Shown: piece by piece, positions 37,377 through 46,282 of the stretch | Layout of the letters: each line of letters starts with the position of its first letter | Position numbering within the stretch: the stretch's first letter is position 1 | From: Paludibaculum sp. | Lineage (GTDB): Bacteria > Acidobacteriota > Terriglobia > Bryobacterales > Bryobacteraceae | DNA: 47,445 nt | Assembly: GCA_029973955.1 (NCBI GenBank) | Contig: JARKQJ010000201.1 | Coordinates: 1 to 47,445 of the forward strand | Direction of reading: 5' to 3' | Notes under the pieces: generated by a model | Database searches by the model: none | The model's input: only the letters and a program-made list of their open reading frames with translations | What the model was told of the DNA's origin: nothing | Position numbers and translations under genes: made by a program

Positions 37377-39038
37377 ATGTGGCAGCAGACTTACTCACCC
37401 CTCGCCGGAAGCCTCGGCCTCTCCGCCCTCGCCGCCGCGCTGCCCCTCTTCACCCTGCTCTATCTCCTCGGCGTGCGCCGCACCGCTTCCTGGATCGCCG
37501 CCCTCTCCGGTCTCGCCACTGCCACCCTCGTCGCCCTCTTCGTATACCGCATGCCCCCCACCCTCACCGGTTCCGCCATCTTTTACGGCGCTGCGTATGG
37601 CCTCTTCCCCATCTGCTGGATCATCTTCTGGGCCATCTTTCTCTACCGCCTCAGCGTCGAAACCGGCCAGTTTGAGATCGTCAAGGACTCCATTGGAGGC
37701 CTCACCCAGGACCGCCGCCTCCAGGCCCTCCTCATCGCCTTCGCCTTCGGCGCTTTCGTGGAAGGTGCTGCCGGCTTCGGCGCCCCAGTGGCCGTCGCCG
37801 CCGCCATGCTCACCGGCCTCGGGTTCTCCCCTTTCTACGCCGCCGGCATCTGCCTCCTCGCCAACACCGCCCCGGTCGCCTTCGGCTCCATAGGCATCCC
37901 CGTCATCACCCTCGCCGGCATCACCGGGCTTCCTCTGGATAAACTCAGCGCCTCGGTCGGCCGTATCTGCGCCCCAGTCTCCCTGTTCGTCCCCGCTTAT
38001 CTCATCCTGGTCATGGGCGGCTGGCGAGCCATGCGCGGCGTTCTCCCCGCCGTCGCCGCCACCGGCATCGCCTTCGCCGGGTCCCAGTTCTACGCCTCCA
38101 ACTACCTCGGCCCCGAACTCACCGACATCCTCTCCTCCCTCTCCGCCATCGCCGCCTGCATTCTTGTCACTCTCATCTTCAAGCCGAAGGACCACTTCAC
38201 GTTCGACAGCGCCGGCCTGGCCGGAGCGGGCAGTGCCGGCGCCGGCCACCTCACCAAGCTCCCGCCCCACCACTCCGCCTCTCAGATCATCCGCGCCTGG
38301 TCGCCCTACGCCCTACTCGTCGTCTGCGTCCTCCTCTGGGGCCGCGCCGACATCAAAGCCTACCTCAACACCTTCACCGTCCCCATCGAGTGGCCCGGCC
38401 TCCATAACCAGGTCATCCAGACTCCACCCGTCACCGCCAAAGCTGCCCCCTACGCCGCCCGCTACGCCTTCAACTATCTCTCCGCCTCCGGCACTGCCTG
38501 CCTCATCGCCTGCCTGCTCTCCGTGCTCGTCCTGCGCGTCCCTCTGCGTACCCTCTCGGTCGTATTCCGCACCACCTGCGCCCAACTCGCCAAACCCATC
38601 CTCACCGTCGCCAGCGTCCTCGCTCTCGCGTTTCTTATGAACTACTCCGGCGCCACCGGAACCCTCGGCCTCGCTTTCGCCGCCACTGGCGCGGCCTTCC
38701 CCTTCTTCAGCGCCCTGCTCGGCTGGCTCGGCGTCTTCCTCACCGGCAGCGACACCAGCGCCAACGCTCTCTTCGGAAACCTCCAGGTGGTCACCGCCAA
38801 CAAGCTCGGCCTCAACCCCGTCCTTATGGCCGCCTCCAACTCCTCCGGCGGCGTCATGGGCAAGATGATCTCTCTTCAGAGCATCGCCGTCGCCGCCGCC
38901 GCCACCGGTATGCCGCAGCACGACGAATCCCGGCTCTTCCGCTTCACCCTGCGCCACTCCATCTTCCTCGCCGCTATCATCGGCCTGATCGTGCTTTTCT
39001 ACGCATATCTCGCACCCCACTGGTCTCCCGGCCTGTAA
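37377..39038 (+). CDS. lctP: L-lactate permease, LctP family
   Basis: 553 aa integral membrane protein with about 13 hydrophobic segments. LctP landmarks are AFAFGAFVEGAAGFGAPVAV, then CLLANTAPVAFGSIGIPVIT, and near the C-terminus WLGVFLTGSDTSANALFGN followed by ASNSSGGVMGKMIS. The family imports lactate (and often glycolate) with protons. Length matches the usual 530-560 aa. It lies 6 bp after the methyltransferase gene, so it may be read from the same transcript. No lactate dehydrogenase genes are in the window. Confidence 0.92.
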   Translation: MWQQTYSPLAGSLGLSALAAALPLFTLLYLLGVRRTASWIAALSGLATATLVALFVYRMPPTLTGSAIFYGAAYGLFPICWIIFWAIFLYRLSVETGQFEIVKDSIGGLTQDRRLQALLIAFAFGAFVEGAAGFGAPVAVAAAMLTGLGFSPFYAAGICLLANTAPVAFGSIGIPVITLAGITGLPLDKLSASVGRICAPVSLFVPAYLILVMGGWRAMRGVLPAVAATGIAFAGSQFYASNYLGPELTDILSSLSAIAACILVTLIFKPKDHFTFDSAGLAGAGSAGAGHLTKLPPHHSASQIIRAWSPYALLVVCVLLWGRADIKAYLNTFTVPIEWPGLHNQVIQTPPVTAKAAPYAARYAFNYLSASGTACLIACLLSVLVLRVPLRTLSVVFRTTCAQLAKPILTVASVLALAFLMNYSGATGTLGLAFAATGAAFPFFSALLGWLGVFLTGSDTSANALFGNLQVVTANKLGLNPVLMAASNSSGGVMGKMISLQSIAVAAAATGMPQHDESRLFRFTLRHSIFLAAIIGLIVLFYAYLAPHWSPGL

Positions 39039-39055
39039 TTCGATATGCTAGCTGC

Positions 39056-40726
39056 GTGAATTTTCAGAGAAGAATAGTCGAATTCCTGATTTTCCTCGCT
39101 GCCACCGCTTCCATCCCGGCACAGGATCCTGTCTTCCGCGTCTCCACCCAACTTGTTGAAACCTCCGTCATCGCCACCGACGGGTCCGGTAACCCTGTCA
39201 CCAACCTCCGTAAAGAGGATTTCTCCCTGCTCGAAGACGGCAAGCCCATGCAGATCGCCCAATGCTATGCCGCCGCCGCCATTGCCGCCGGCCCGCCTCC
39301 CGCTTTACCCAAGGGCGTCTACACCAATCGCCCCGAACTCCTCCCCCATTCCCCTCGTACCGTCACCGCAATCGTCCTCGATTACCTCAATACTCCCTGG
39401 ACCGCGCAAACCGCCACGCGCGAACAACTGCTCGACGTCCTGCGCAAACTCGACCCCAACGACATCGTTGCGCTCTACACCATGGGCACCGAGCTGCAAG
39501 TCCTGCACGACTACACCACTGATCGCAAATCCCTCGTCGAGCAGCTCGGCAAATCGCCCGGACTCCTCTCCCTGCGCTCGCGCGACACCGGCGAACTCCT
39601 CAGGCTCAGCTCCGCACGCTGGGAACGCGCCTTCGGAGAGCGGAGCGCCCAGGCCGACAACGCCTCTCGCGCCACCCTTCAACGTTCCCGGACCCTCCTC
39701 ACCCTGCAAACTCTCTCCATTCTCGCCCGTCACATGGCTGGGATCCCCGGGCGTAAGAACCTCGTGCTGATGTCCGCCGGCTTCCCTCTCACCGTCCTGC
39801 CCCAGACGACAACCACCGTCAAAGTCATCATGTCGGAAACTCATGGGCTCCGCATCGACAACATGCCCAACCCTGCCTCCACTGCCAACGCCGGCGAAGC
39901 CAGCCTCTTTCTCGACACCATGGATCGCACGCTCGACTCCATCAACGCCGCCGGCGTCTCTATCTATGGCATTGACGTCAATGGCCTGCTCGTCCCCATG
40001 ACTCCGGCTGAAGACGGCTCCATCTTCAATGTGGCCAATCGAGATCTTGCCGCTGCCAACTCTGCCGTCGGCGACAACCATGCCTCTCTGGCCGAACTCT
40101 CCTCCCGCACCGGCGGCCTGAGCACCCTGCGCTCGAACGACATTTCCGGCGCACTCTCCCGCGTCCTCACCGACGCCCGCCACGCCTACACCCTCACCTA
40201 CTACTCCCCCAACGACCGCCTCGACGGCAAAGCCCGCAAGATCGACATCCGCACCTCCCGGCCCGACATCAAACTCCGCTACCGCAATACCTACGTCCCC
40301 GCCGACCACTCCAAAGTCACCCAATCCGCCCGCAATGAACTCTCCTCCGCTCTCACCATCCCCATCTCCCAGAACGCCATCCTTCTCACCGCTCATCTTC
40401 AACCCGGCCAGTCCGGCCAGATCGACGCCGCTGTCCAGATCGAATCCCGCCAACTCGCGCTCCTCCCTAACAAGGACCGCTGGACCGGCGCCGTCGATAT
40501 CCTCCTCTACCAGCTCTTCCCCGACGGCAAAATGAAGGGGCAGCAGCTCGCCCTCCCCCTCAATCTCGACTCCGCCGCCTACCAGACCCTCCTCCGGAAA
40601 GGCCTCATCGTTCGCAAATCCCTCACCCGCGAAAAGGACGCCTTCGCCCTCCGCATCGTCGTCCGCGACGCCAACACCGGCAACATCGGCACCCTCGACG
40701 CGCCGTTCGCACACCTCTCCAACTAG
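39056..40726 (+). CDS. VWFA-related acidobacterial protein (TIGR03436 type)
   Basis: 556 aa with a GTG start and an N-terminal signal/anchor (VEFLIFLAATASIPAQ). The family opening is clear: FRVSTQLVETSVIATDGSG then NLRKEDFSLLEDGKP. A von Willebrand A-like domain spans about 100-350 (VTAIVLDYLNTPW, MAGIPGRKNLVLMSAGFPL, GVSIYGIDVNGL, SRTGGLSTLRSND) and is followed by the conserved YTLTYYSPNDRLDGKARKID region. Such proteins are strongly expanded in Acidobacteriota, are exported, and have no known function. No convincing Shine-Dalgarno lies before the GTG, so the exact start is uncertain. Confidence 0.85.
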   Translation: MNFQRRIVEFLIFLAATASIPAQDPVFRVSTQLVETSVIATDGSGNPVTNLRKEDFSLLEDGKPMQIAQCYAAAAIAAGPPPALPKGVYTNRPELLPHSPRTVTAIVLDYLNTPWTAQTATREQLLDVLRKLDPNDIVALYTMGTELQVLHDYTTDRKSLVEQLGKSPGLLSLRSRDTGELLRLSSARWERAFGERSAQADNASRATLQRSRTLLTLQTLSILARHMAGIPGRKNLVLMSAGFPLTVLPQTTTTVKVIMSETHGLRIDNMPNPASTANAGEASLFLDTMDRTLDSINAAGVSIYGIDVNGLLVPMTPAEDGSIFNVANRDLAAANSAVGDNHASLAELSSRTGGLSTLRSNDISGALSRVLTDARHAYTLTYYSPNDRLDGKARKIDIRTSRPDIKLRYRNTYVPADHSKVTQSARNELSSALTIPISQNAILLTAHLQPGQSGQIDAAVQIESRQLALLPNKDRWTGAVDILLYQLFPDGKMKGQQLALPLNLDSAAYQTLLRKGLIVRKSLTREKDAFALRIVVRDANTGNIGTLDAPFAHLSN

Positions 40727-40843
40727 CCCGAGCTCCTCACGATCATCGCGCAGCATCTCCGCCACACGTTTCCCTCCACTTTCCCTAACACCCTCCCCTC
40801 GCGCGCCGATGAGCCCACAAGAGCGACAGGAGGGAAAAACTAC

Positions 40844-41215
40844 ATGGCTCTTGACGTGATGATCGTCGACGACTCCGCGGCAATCCGCAAAATCCTGCAC
40901 CGAGTCCTACTCCAGGCCGATATCCCCCTCGGAACGGTCCTCGAAGCGGGCGACGGCAAGGAGGCACTGGAAAAACTCAAGTCCGCCAGCGTCAACCTCA
41001 TCCTCTCTGACATCAACATGCCCAACATGGACGGCCTCGAACTCCTCAGTGCCCTCAAGGCCCAGGAGCCCACCAAGGGCGTACCCGTCATCATGGTGAC
41101 CACCGAAGGCAGCAGTTCAAGAGTCATGGAAGCCGTCAACCTCGGCGCCTCCGGCTACGTCCGCAAGCCCTTCACCGCGGAGCAGATTAAGGAGAAGCTG
41201 TCCGGCCTCATCTAG
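40844..41215 (+). CDS. cheY: CheY-like single-domain response regulator
   Basis: 123 aa receiver domain. It has the acidic pair in MIVDDSAAIRK, the phosphoacceptor D56 in LILSDINMPNMDG, the Thr switch in MVTTEGSSSRV and the Lys in YVRKPF. No output domain is present. A very strong AGGAGGG ribosome site lies 9 bp before the ATG. It is followed by cheX and cheW, so it probably serves a chemotaxis or taxis-like phosphorelay. The cognate CheA kinase is not in the window. Confidence 0.93.
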   Translation: MALDVMIVDDSAAIRKILHRVLLQADIPLGTVLEAGDGKEALEKLKSASVNLILSDINMPNMDGLELLSALKAQEPTKGVPVIMVTTEGSSSRVMEAVNLGASGYVRKPFTAEQIKEKLSGLI

Positions 41216-41220
41216 CCGCC

Positions 41221-41265
41221 TTCAGGATCTAGCACTTCAGGATCTAGCACCTCAGGATCTAACAA
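41221..41265 (+). repeat. three tandem 15-bp repeats before cheX
   Basis: TTCAGGATCTAGCAC at 41221-41235 is repeated exactly at 41236-41250 and once more with three changes at 41251-41265, whose last base is the A of the cheX ATG. Each unit carries an AGGA Shine-Dalgarno-like core, so the third unit supplies the ribosome site and the other two are extra copies upstream. Confidence 0.9.
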
Positions 41266-41801
41266 TGACCCACGAACGACTCATCCATCTGATGCGCGCT
41301 GCTACCCGCGAAGTCTTCGGCACCATGCTCGGTATCGAACTCACCGATCGCGAAGCCTACGCCCAGGAGAAAGCACCCGGCCCCAGCGAAGGCGTCCTAG
41401 CCCTCGTTGGCCTCGCTGGCCATTGGGCCGGCTCCGGCACCTTCTCCTGCTCCGCCAACTCCGCCCGCCACATCGCCGGGCAACTCCTCATGCAGACTTA
41501 CGAGTCCATCGACGACGAGGTCCTCGACGCCATCGGCGAGGTCACCAATATGGTGCTCGGCAACGTCAAAACTTCGCTCGAAGAAGAACTCGGCCCCATG
41601 GGCCTCTCCATCCCCACCGTCATCTACGGCCGCAACTTCACCACTCGCAGCGTCGCCAAGAGTGAGTGGATCGTCGTGCCTTTCGAGTGCAACGGCGAAA
41701 TTGTGGAAGTCCACCTCTGCCTCGCGCCCAGCAAAGAGGCCGGTGGCCTCACCCGTCTCGCCAAAGACCAGCTCGCCGCCGTGCTCTCCATCCTCGATTA
41801 A
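41265..41801 (+). CDS. cheX: CheX-like chemotaxis phosphatase
   Basis: 178 aa CheC/CheX/FliY-superfamily protein. The single catalytic helix carries the ExxN signature (E92 and N95 in DAIGEVTNMVLGNVK), the one-motif pattern of CheX, and the protein contains paired beta strands around VVPFECNGEIVEVHLCL. CheX dephosphorylates CheY-P. The immediately upstream cheY makes that partner likely. The ATG falls inside the third copy of a 15-bp tandem repeat; the AGGA in that copy is the ribosome site. A CheW-like gene follows 37 bp after the stop. Confidence 0.87.
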   Translation: MTHERLIHLMRAATREVFGTMLGIELTDREAYAQEKAPGPSEGVLALVGLAGHWAGSGTFSCSANSARHIAGQLLMQTYESIDDEVLDAIGEVTNMVLGNVKTSLEEELGPMGLSIPTVIYGRNFTTRSVAKSEWIVVPFECNGEIVEVHLCLAPSKEAGGLTRLAKDQLAAVLSILD

Positions 41802-41838
41802 GCCCTTTCAGGGCCTGCCCACGAAGGAGCCCCTCGCC

Positions 41839-42285
41839 ATGGCCAACCTCAAACGCTTCCTCGTCGTTCGGCTCGCCGGCCGCGAGTTCGCCATACCCGC
41901 CGCCCGCATCTGCGGCATGCTGCAGATGCGCGGCCTCCAGATGGAACCCGCCCAGGGCCTCGGCTCCGCCCGCTACCTCGCCAGCCTCCACGGCCGCGCC
42001 CTCCCCGTCTATATACCCAATCAGTCCCTCGGCCTCGCCGACCGCCCCGTCTCCGCCCGCAGTTGCCTGCTCCTCATCCGCGGCAAAGCCGCCCCCACAC
42101 CAGGCTGCACCACCGACGCACACGCCGCCGATTGCGCCCTCGTCGTCGATTCCATCTCACGCCTGGAAGATCTACCGCCCAACCTCTGCCGCCCTGCCCT
42201 CAACGGCCAGGGCGCCGGCACCACCCATGTCCGCCTCGGCGAGAAGTGGCGCGAAGTCCTCGACGTCGAGAAACTCCTTCAGTAA
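41839..42285 (+). CDS. cheW: CheW-like coupling/scaffold protein
   Basis: 148 aa from the ATG at 41839, with an AAGGAG ribosome site about 9 bp upstream; a longer in-frame ORF runs through cheX and is not real. CheW-domain features are FLVVRLAGREFAIPAARICG, the short second half ALPVYIPNQSLGL, and CALVVDSISRLEDLPP. It would link chemoreceptors to the kinase CheA or act as a free coupling protein. It is rather short and has a Cys/Gly/Pro-rich loop at about 80-95. The stop overlaps the converging holB gene by 7 bp. Confidence 0.8.
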   Translation: MANLKRFLVVRLAGREFAIPAARICGMLQMRGLQMEPAQGLGSARYLASLHGRALPVYIPNQSLGLADRPVSARSCLLLIRGKAAPTPGCTTDAHAADCALVVDSISRLEDLPPNLCRPALNGQGAGTTHVRLGEKWREVLDVEKLLQ

Positions 42286-43334
42286 CCCCGCAACCCCACC
42301 ACGTAGCTGTCCAGCGTTGGCCCCTTCTGCACGTTCCTCCGTTGCAGTGACACCACCTCGTCCGCCTTGCCCACCGCTTCCAGCAGCCACTCGAAACTCA
42401 CCTGCCGCGCTACCTTTTCCAGCGCCGGCCGCACGTCTTCATTCCGGATCCGTCCCGCGCCTGCATGCAGCACCAGCAGGTCTTCCAGCAGCGCATACAG
42501 CGGCTGCAGGTAGAAATCCAGCTTCTCGCTCTTGCTCGCCAGCAGAGACTCCGACGCCTTCACCCACGTTGCGAATCCCCCCTGTGCCGACGCCGCTTCC
42601 AGCATCGCCAGCATCACGCCCCGCCGCTTCTCGTACACCGCCAGGTCCAGCGTCCCCGCCAGCCCAGGGCACCCCGGCGCCAGCGATGCCCGCCGCGTCG
42701 CGTCCTTCCAGCCCGCCTTCTTTCCGAACGCCTCCATCTCCTCCGGCGTCAACGGCGAGAGATGGAAGATCACCGAACGCGATCGGATCGTCTGCGGCAG
42801 GTCAAACGCATTCTGCGCCGTCATCAGCAGAATCAGGTGCGGTGGCGGCTCTTCCAGCGTCTTCAGCAGCGAATCCGCGCTCTGCGCGCTCGCCCGGTCG
42901 ATCTGGTCGATCAGGAAAACCCGCCACTCGCCCTTCAGCGGCCGCAACTGCGAGCGGTTCTTCACCAGTCTCATCTGCTGGATCGACAACTGCCGCAGCG
43001 GCCCCTCCGGACAAAACGTCACAAAATCCGGATGCGACGCGAACAGCAGCGGATCCTCCGCCCGCTTCTCGCTCGGCCACTTCTCCCGCTCCGCCAGAAT
43101 CGCCCGGTTCGCGTCCCGGCTCAAATCGTCCTGCTCGATCAGCGCTTCGGCGTGCGGATCGCTCCGGCTCAGCAGGTTTGCCGCGAACTTCCGCGCCAGC
43201 GTCGCCTTGCCCACGCCCTCCGGCCCGGCCAGCAGGATCGTCTGCGGAATCCGCCCGGATTCGCACATCTGCCGAAGCGCCGCCACCACCGCCGCATTGC
43301 CCCAGAACCCTTCAAACCCAGACGTTTCAAACAT
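42279..43334 (-). CDS. holB: DNA polymerase III subunit delta'
   Basis: 351 aa clamp-loader AAA+ protein. The ATPase-type fold has LLAGPEGVGKAT (residues 35-45), the sensor-like SVIFHLSPLTPEEME region, and VFLIDQIDRASAQSADSLLKTLEEPP, which matches the delta' D-E-x-x box region. No zinc-binding cluster (CxxC) is obvious, unlike DnaX/gamma proteins and typical delta'. With gamma/tau and delta it opens the beta clamp. It is the last gene of the housekeeping operon; its start overlaps the tmk stop by 8 bp. Confidence 0.87.
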   Translation of the reverse strand: MFETSGFEGFWGNAAVVAALRQMCESGRIPQTILLAGPEGVGKATLARKFAANLLSRSDPHAEALIEQDDLSRDANRAILAEREKWPSEKRAEDPLLFASHPDFVTFCPEGPLRQLSIQQMRLVKNRSQLRPLKGEWRVFLIDQIDRASAQSADSLLKTLEEPPPHLILLMTAQNAFDLPQTIRSRSVIFHLSPLTPEEMEAFGKKAGWKDATRRASLAPGCPGLAGTLDLAVYEKRRGVMLAMLEAASAQGGFATWVKASESLLASKSEKLDFYLQPLYALLEDLLVLHAGAGRIRNEDVRPALEKVARQVSFEWLLEAVGKADEVVSLQRRNVQKGPTLDSYVVGLRGY

Positions 43335-43986
43335 GGCCGCTCCGGTAGGCGTCGAACGCCGCCAGCACCCGCGCCGCCACCTCTTCCACAGTTCCCAACC
43401 CGTCGATCTTCACCACGCGCCCCGGTTCGGCCTGCGCCAGCGCCTGGTAACCCGCATGCACCCGTTCATAAAACACCCGGCTCTGGTCGTCCATCCGCGT
43501 ATCCTGCTCCGCCCGCTCCTTGTTCCTCGAACGCGCCCGCCTCAGGCTCTCTTCCAGATCGATGTCGACCCAGAAAGTCACGTCCGGCCGCCGGCCCCGG
43601 CATGCGATCGCATCCAGACTCCGCACCACCTCCGTCCCCAATCCTCGCCCATACCCCTGATACGCCCAGGTCGAATCCGTCCACCGGTCCGACATCACAA
43701 TCTCGCCCCGAGCCACCGCCGGTTCCAGCACCTCGTGCACGTTCTGCGCCCGCGCCGCGAAGTACAGCAGCATCTCCGCTTCCGGGCCCATGTTCTGATT
43801 CCGCGGGTCCAGCAGGATCCGCCGGATCCCGTTCCCGATCTCCGTCCCCCCGGGTTCCACCGTCTCGATCACCGTCTCCCCGCGCGCCCGCAGAAATGTC
43901 GCCAGCAGACGCATCTGCGTCGTTTTGCCGCAACCATCCAGCCCCTCAAAAGTCAGAAAGAGGCCGCGGCGGCTCGTCGTAGACAT
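43327..43986 (-). CDS. tmk: thymidylate kinase
   Basis: 219 aa dTMP kinase. The P-loop [11 protein letters not shown] (residues 13-23) is followed by the TVEPGGTEIGNGIR dTMP-binding region and MSDRWTDSTWAYQGYGRGLG, all diagnostic. A lid with RRARSRNKERAEQDTRMDD lies near residues 150-170. It makes dTDP for DNA synthesis. The start lies inside the end of the UDG gene, overlapping it by 41 bp, and the stop overlaps holB, a common tmk-holB pairing. Confidence 0.94.
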   Translation of the reverse strand: MSTTSRRGLFLTFEGLDGCGKTTQMRLLATFLRARGETVIETVEPGGTEIGNGIRRILLDPRNQNMGPEAEMLLYFAARAQNVHEVLEPAVARGEIVMSDRWTDSTWAYQGYGRGLGTEVVRSLDAIACRGRRPDVTFWVDIDLEESLRRARSRNKERAEQDTRMDDQSRVFYERVHAGYQALAQAEPGRVVKIDGLGTVEEVAARVLAAFDAYRSGHV

Positions 43987-44776
43987 AGTGCAATACCTTC
44001 TTCAGATCTTCCCAGGCTTCGCGCTTCGCGTTCTGGTTGTACGGCCGGAGCAGGTAGGAAGGGTGATATGTCGGCATCACTGGAATCTCCCGCCACTGGT
44101 GCCACTTCCCGCGCATCTTCGTGATCCCCTCGCGCGCCCCCAGCAGCGCCTTCGCCGCCGTCGAGCCCAGCGCGCAGATCGCCCTCGGCTGCATCACCAT
44201 CAACTGCCGCAACAGAAACTGCCCGCAGATCTCCATCTCGTCCGGTTCCGGCGTACGGTTCCCCGGCGGGCGGCACTTCACCACGTTGCAGATGTAGACG
44301 TCTCCGCGCCTCACCGCCAGGCCCTCTTTCAACGCAGTGTTGTCGATCATCTGCGTCAGAAGTTGGCCGGCCCGGCCGACGAACGGCAGTCCCTGCTCGT
44401 CCTCGTCCGCACCGGGCCCCTCGCCTACAAACACCAGCTTTGCCCCCACGTTCCCTGAGCCGAAGACAATCTTGTTCCGGCCCTCGCAAAGGCGGCAGCG
44501 TCTGCAGTCACCCATATCTTGCTGGATTCGGTCCAAACTGTCAGCCCCGGCATCCGGCTGGAATAGTGCGGAAAACATCTTAGAATCAACCGGTTTCACA
44601 CTTACTTCCGCCTTTAGTGCAGCATCTTCCCAGCCCGAGTCAGGTCCCGGCGGCGGCGTAGCCGCCTCCTCAACCCGCGCCACCTCCACCTGGCCTGCCC
44701 TCTCCGGCAGATACAGTGTTCGGATCCCCAGGTCCTTGTAGAATGCCAGTTGCCGCCTCAGCTCTTCCCGGTCCAT
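43946..44776 (-). CDS. family 4 uracil-DNA glycosylase ([4Fe-4S])
   Basis: 276 aa. After a variable N-terminal arm of about 85 residues, the family-4 UDG domain starts with [19 protein letters not shown], which supplies two iron-sulfur Cys, then [20 protein letters not shown], the catalytic and water-binding motif, [14 protein letters not shown], which supplies further Cys, and [11 protein letters not shown] with the DNA-contacting His. These enzymes remove uracil from deaminated DNA and are common in high-GC bacteria. It shares a 41-bp overlap with tmk and starts 8 bp from the coaBC stop. The long N-terminal arm is rich in Ala/Pro/Glu and looks disordered. Confidence 0.92.
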   Translation of the reverse strand: MDREELRRQLAFYKDLGIRTLYLPERAGQVEVARVEEAATPPPGPDSGWEDAALKAEVSVKPVDSKMFSALFQPDAGADSLDRIQQDMGDCRRCRLCEGRNKIVFGSGNVGAKLVFVGEGPGADEDEQGLPFVGRAGQLLTQMIDNTALKEGLAVRRGDVYICNVVKCRPPGNRTPEPDEMEICGQFLLRQLMVMQPRAICALGSTAAKALLGAREGITKMRGKWHQWREIPVMPTYHPSYLLRPYNQNAKREAWEDLKKVLHYVYDEPPRPLSDF

Positions 44777-44784
44777 CGCCTCGC

Positions 44785-46020
44785 TTACCGGTCCTTATGC
44801 AGCGCCAGACGCAGCTTCAGCGCCTCATCCAGTATCTTGTCTGCCAACACCCGCTTCGTCGCCCGCCCCAACTCGATCGTCTGCCCCGTCCGCGTCACCA
44901 CCATCACTTCGTTCTCGTCCACTTCGAAACCCGTGGCGTCGCCCGCTACGTTGTTCGCCACCACCATGTCGCAGTTCTTTGCCTGAAGCTTCCGCTTCGC
45001 TTCCGCCAGCACGTTCTGTGTCTCCGCGGCGAAGCCGATCAGCAACTGCCCGGAGTTCAACCGCTCGATCTCCCGCCCCACTTCCGCCAGGATGTCCGGT
45101 GTCGGATCCAGCTCCAACGACAGCCTCATCGCGGTCTTCTTCACCTTTTGCTTCGGAACCTCGGCCAGGTGGTAATCCGCCACCGCCGCCGTCTTGATCA
45201 CCATCCCGCTTTCGGGCAAATGCCGGAGCACCGCCGCTCGCATCTCCACCGCGGTTTGCACCGGGATCAGTTCCACGCCCTCCGGCGCCGCAAGCTGCAC
45301 CGGACCGCTCACCAGCACCACTCTGGCACCCCGTTGCACTGCCGCTTCCGCCAGCGCGTAGCCCATCTTCCCGCTCGACCGGTTCGTGATGAACCGCACC
45401 GGGTCCAGCGGCTCCCGCGTCGGCCCCGCCGTCACCAGAATCACTTCGCCATCCAGATCGTGCCGCCGCGTCAACAGCCGCTCCACGTAGGCGGCGATCC
45501 GCGCCGGTTCCGGCAGCCGGCCCGGCCCCGTCGTCCCGCACGCCAGCTCGCCTTCATCGGGTTCAAGGATGAAGTGCCCACGCGCCTCCAGCTTCTTCAG
45601 GTTTTCCTGCGTTGCCGGATGCCGCCACATCGCCGTGTTCATCGCCGGCGCCAGCACCACCGGTCCCTCAAACGCCAGGTAAGACGTCGTCAAAAAGTCG
45701 TTTGCCAATCCGTGCGCGAACCGCGCCAGCAGGTCCGCCGTCGCCGGCGCCACCACCAGCACATCGTTCTGTTGCGCCACCCGGATGTGTTCCACGCTCG
45801 ACGCCAGCACTTCGTCTGACCCGCCGCCGCCGAACATCTCCGTCACTACCTTCCGCCCCGTCAGCGCCGCAAACGTCAACGGCCGCACAAACTCCTGTGC
45901 GGCCGCCGTCATCACTACATTTACTTCAAATCCGCGCTCCATCAGCCGGCGCGCCAGCTCCGCCGCCTTGTATGCGGCGATGCCCCCACCTACGCCCAGA
46001 ATCGCTGAGTGCGAGGCCAT
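44785..46020 (-). CDS. coaBC: phosphopantothenoylcysteine decarboxylase / phosphopantothenate-cysteine ligase
   Basis: 411 aa bifunctional enzyme. Residues about 1-185 are the FMN-dependent CoaC flavoprotein domain (ILGVGGGIAAYKAAELARRL, SSVEHIRVAQQNDVLVVAPA, MNTAMWRHPATQENL). The CoaB ligase domain follows (ILVTAGPTREPLDPVRFITN, RSSGKMGYALAEAA, and LLIGFAAET). It converts 4'-phosphopantothenate to phosphopantetheine in coenzyme A synthesis. Its position between rpoZ and the UDG gene in a gmk-rpoZ-coaBC order is seen in many bacteria. Confidence 0.95.
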   Translation of the reverse strand: MASHSAILGVGGGIAAYKAAELARRLMERGFEVNVVMTAAAQEFVRPLTFAALTGRKVVTEMFGGGGSDEVLASSVEHIRVAQQNDVLVVAPATADLLARFAHGLANDFLTTSYLAFEGPVVLAPAMNTAMWRHPATQENLKKLEARGHFILEPDEGELACGTTGPGRLPEPARIAAYVERLLTRRHDLDGEVILVTAGPTREPLDPVRFITNRSSGKMGYALAEAAVQRGARVVLVSGPVQLAAPEGVELIPVQTAVEMRAAVLRHLPESGMVIKTAAVADYHLAEVPKQKVKKTAMRLSLELDPTPDILAEVGREIERLNSGQLLIGFAAETQNVLAEAKRKLQAKNCDMVVANNVAGDATGFEVDENEVMVVTRTGQTIELGRATKRVLADKILDEALKLRLALHKDR

Positions 46021-46030
46021 CTCCAGCCCC

Positions 46031-46276
46031 TTAGAACTGCTGTTCTGCGGTTTCCGGAGTTTCCGTCTGCAGGGTCGGATCGTAGTAGCTCACCAGGCCC
46101 CGGCGCACCTCTTCCATCGACGCCACCGTCGGCTTCTTCGAAGTCGATGGCAGCAGCGACCGCGCGCCGCCCTGCAACTGCCGCGCGCGCTTCGCCGCCA
46201 CAATGATAAACCGGTAAATGCTCGCTTCCGGATCGTCCGGAATCGCGTTGATCGGGCTGCGGCTGCTTCTTTCCAT
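46031..46276 (-). CDS. rpoZ: DNA-directed RNA polymerase omega subunit
   Basis: 81 aa. The omega fold is recognisable from SIYRFIIVAAKRARQLQGGA, the conserved helix pair with A-K-R-A-R-Q, and a downstream KKPTVASMEEVRRGLVSY. Omega binds beta' and aids polymerase assembly. It sits between gmk (6-bp gap) and coaBC (10-bp gap), its usual context. The divergent flanks make short-ORF mistakes possible, but the position and motif agree. Confidence 0.9.
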   Translation of the reverse strand: MERSSRSPINAIPDDPEASIYRFIIVAAKRARQLQGGARSLLPSTSKKPTVASMEEVRRGLVSYYDPTLQTETPETAEQQF

Positions 46277-46282
46277 TTGCTC

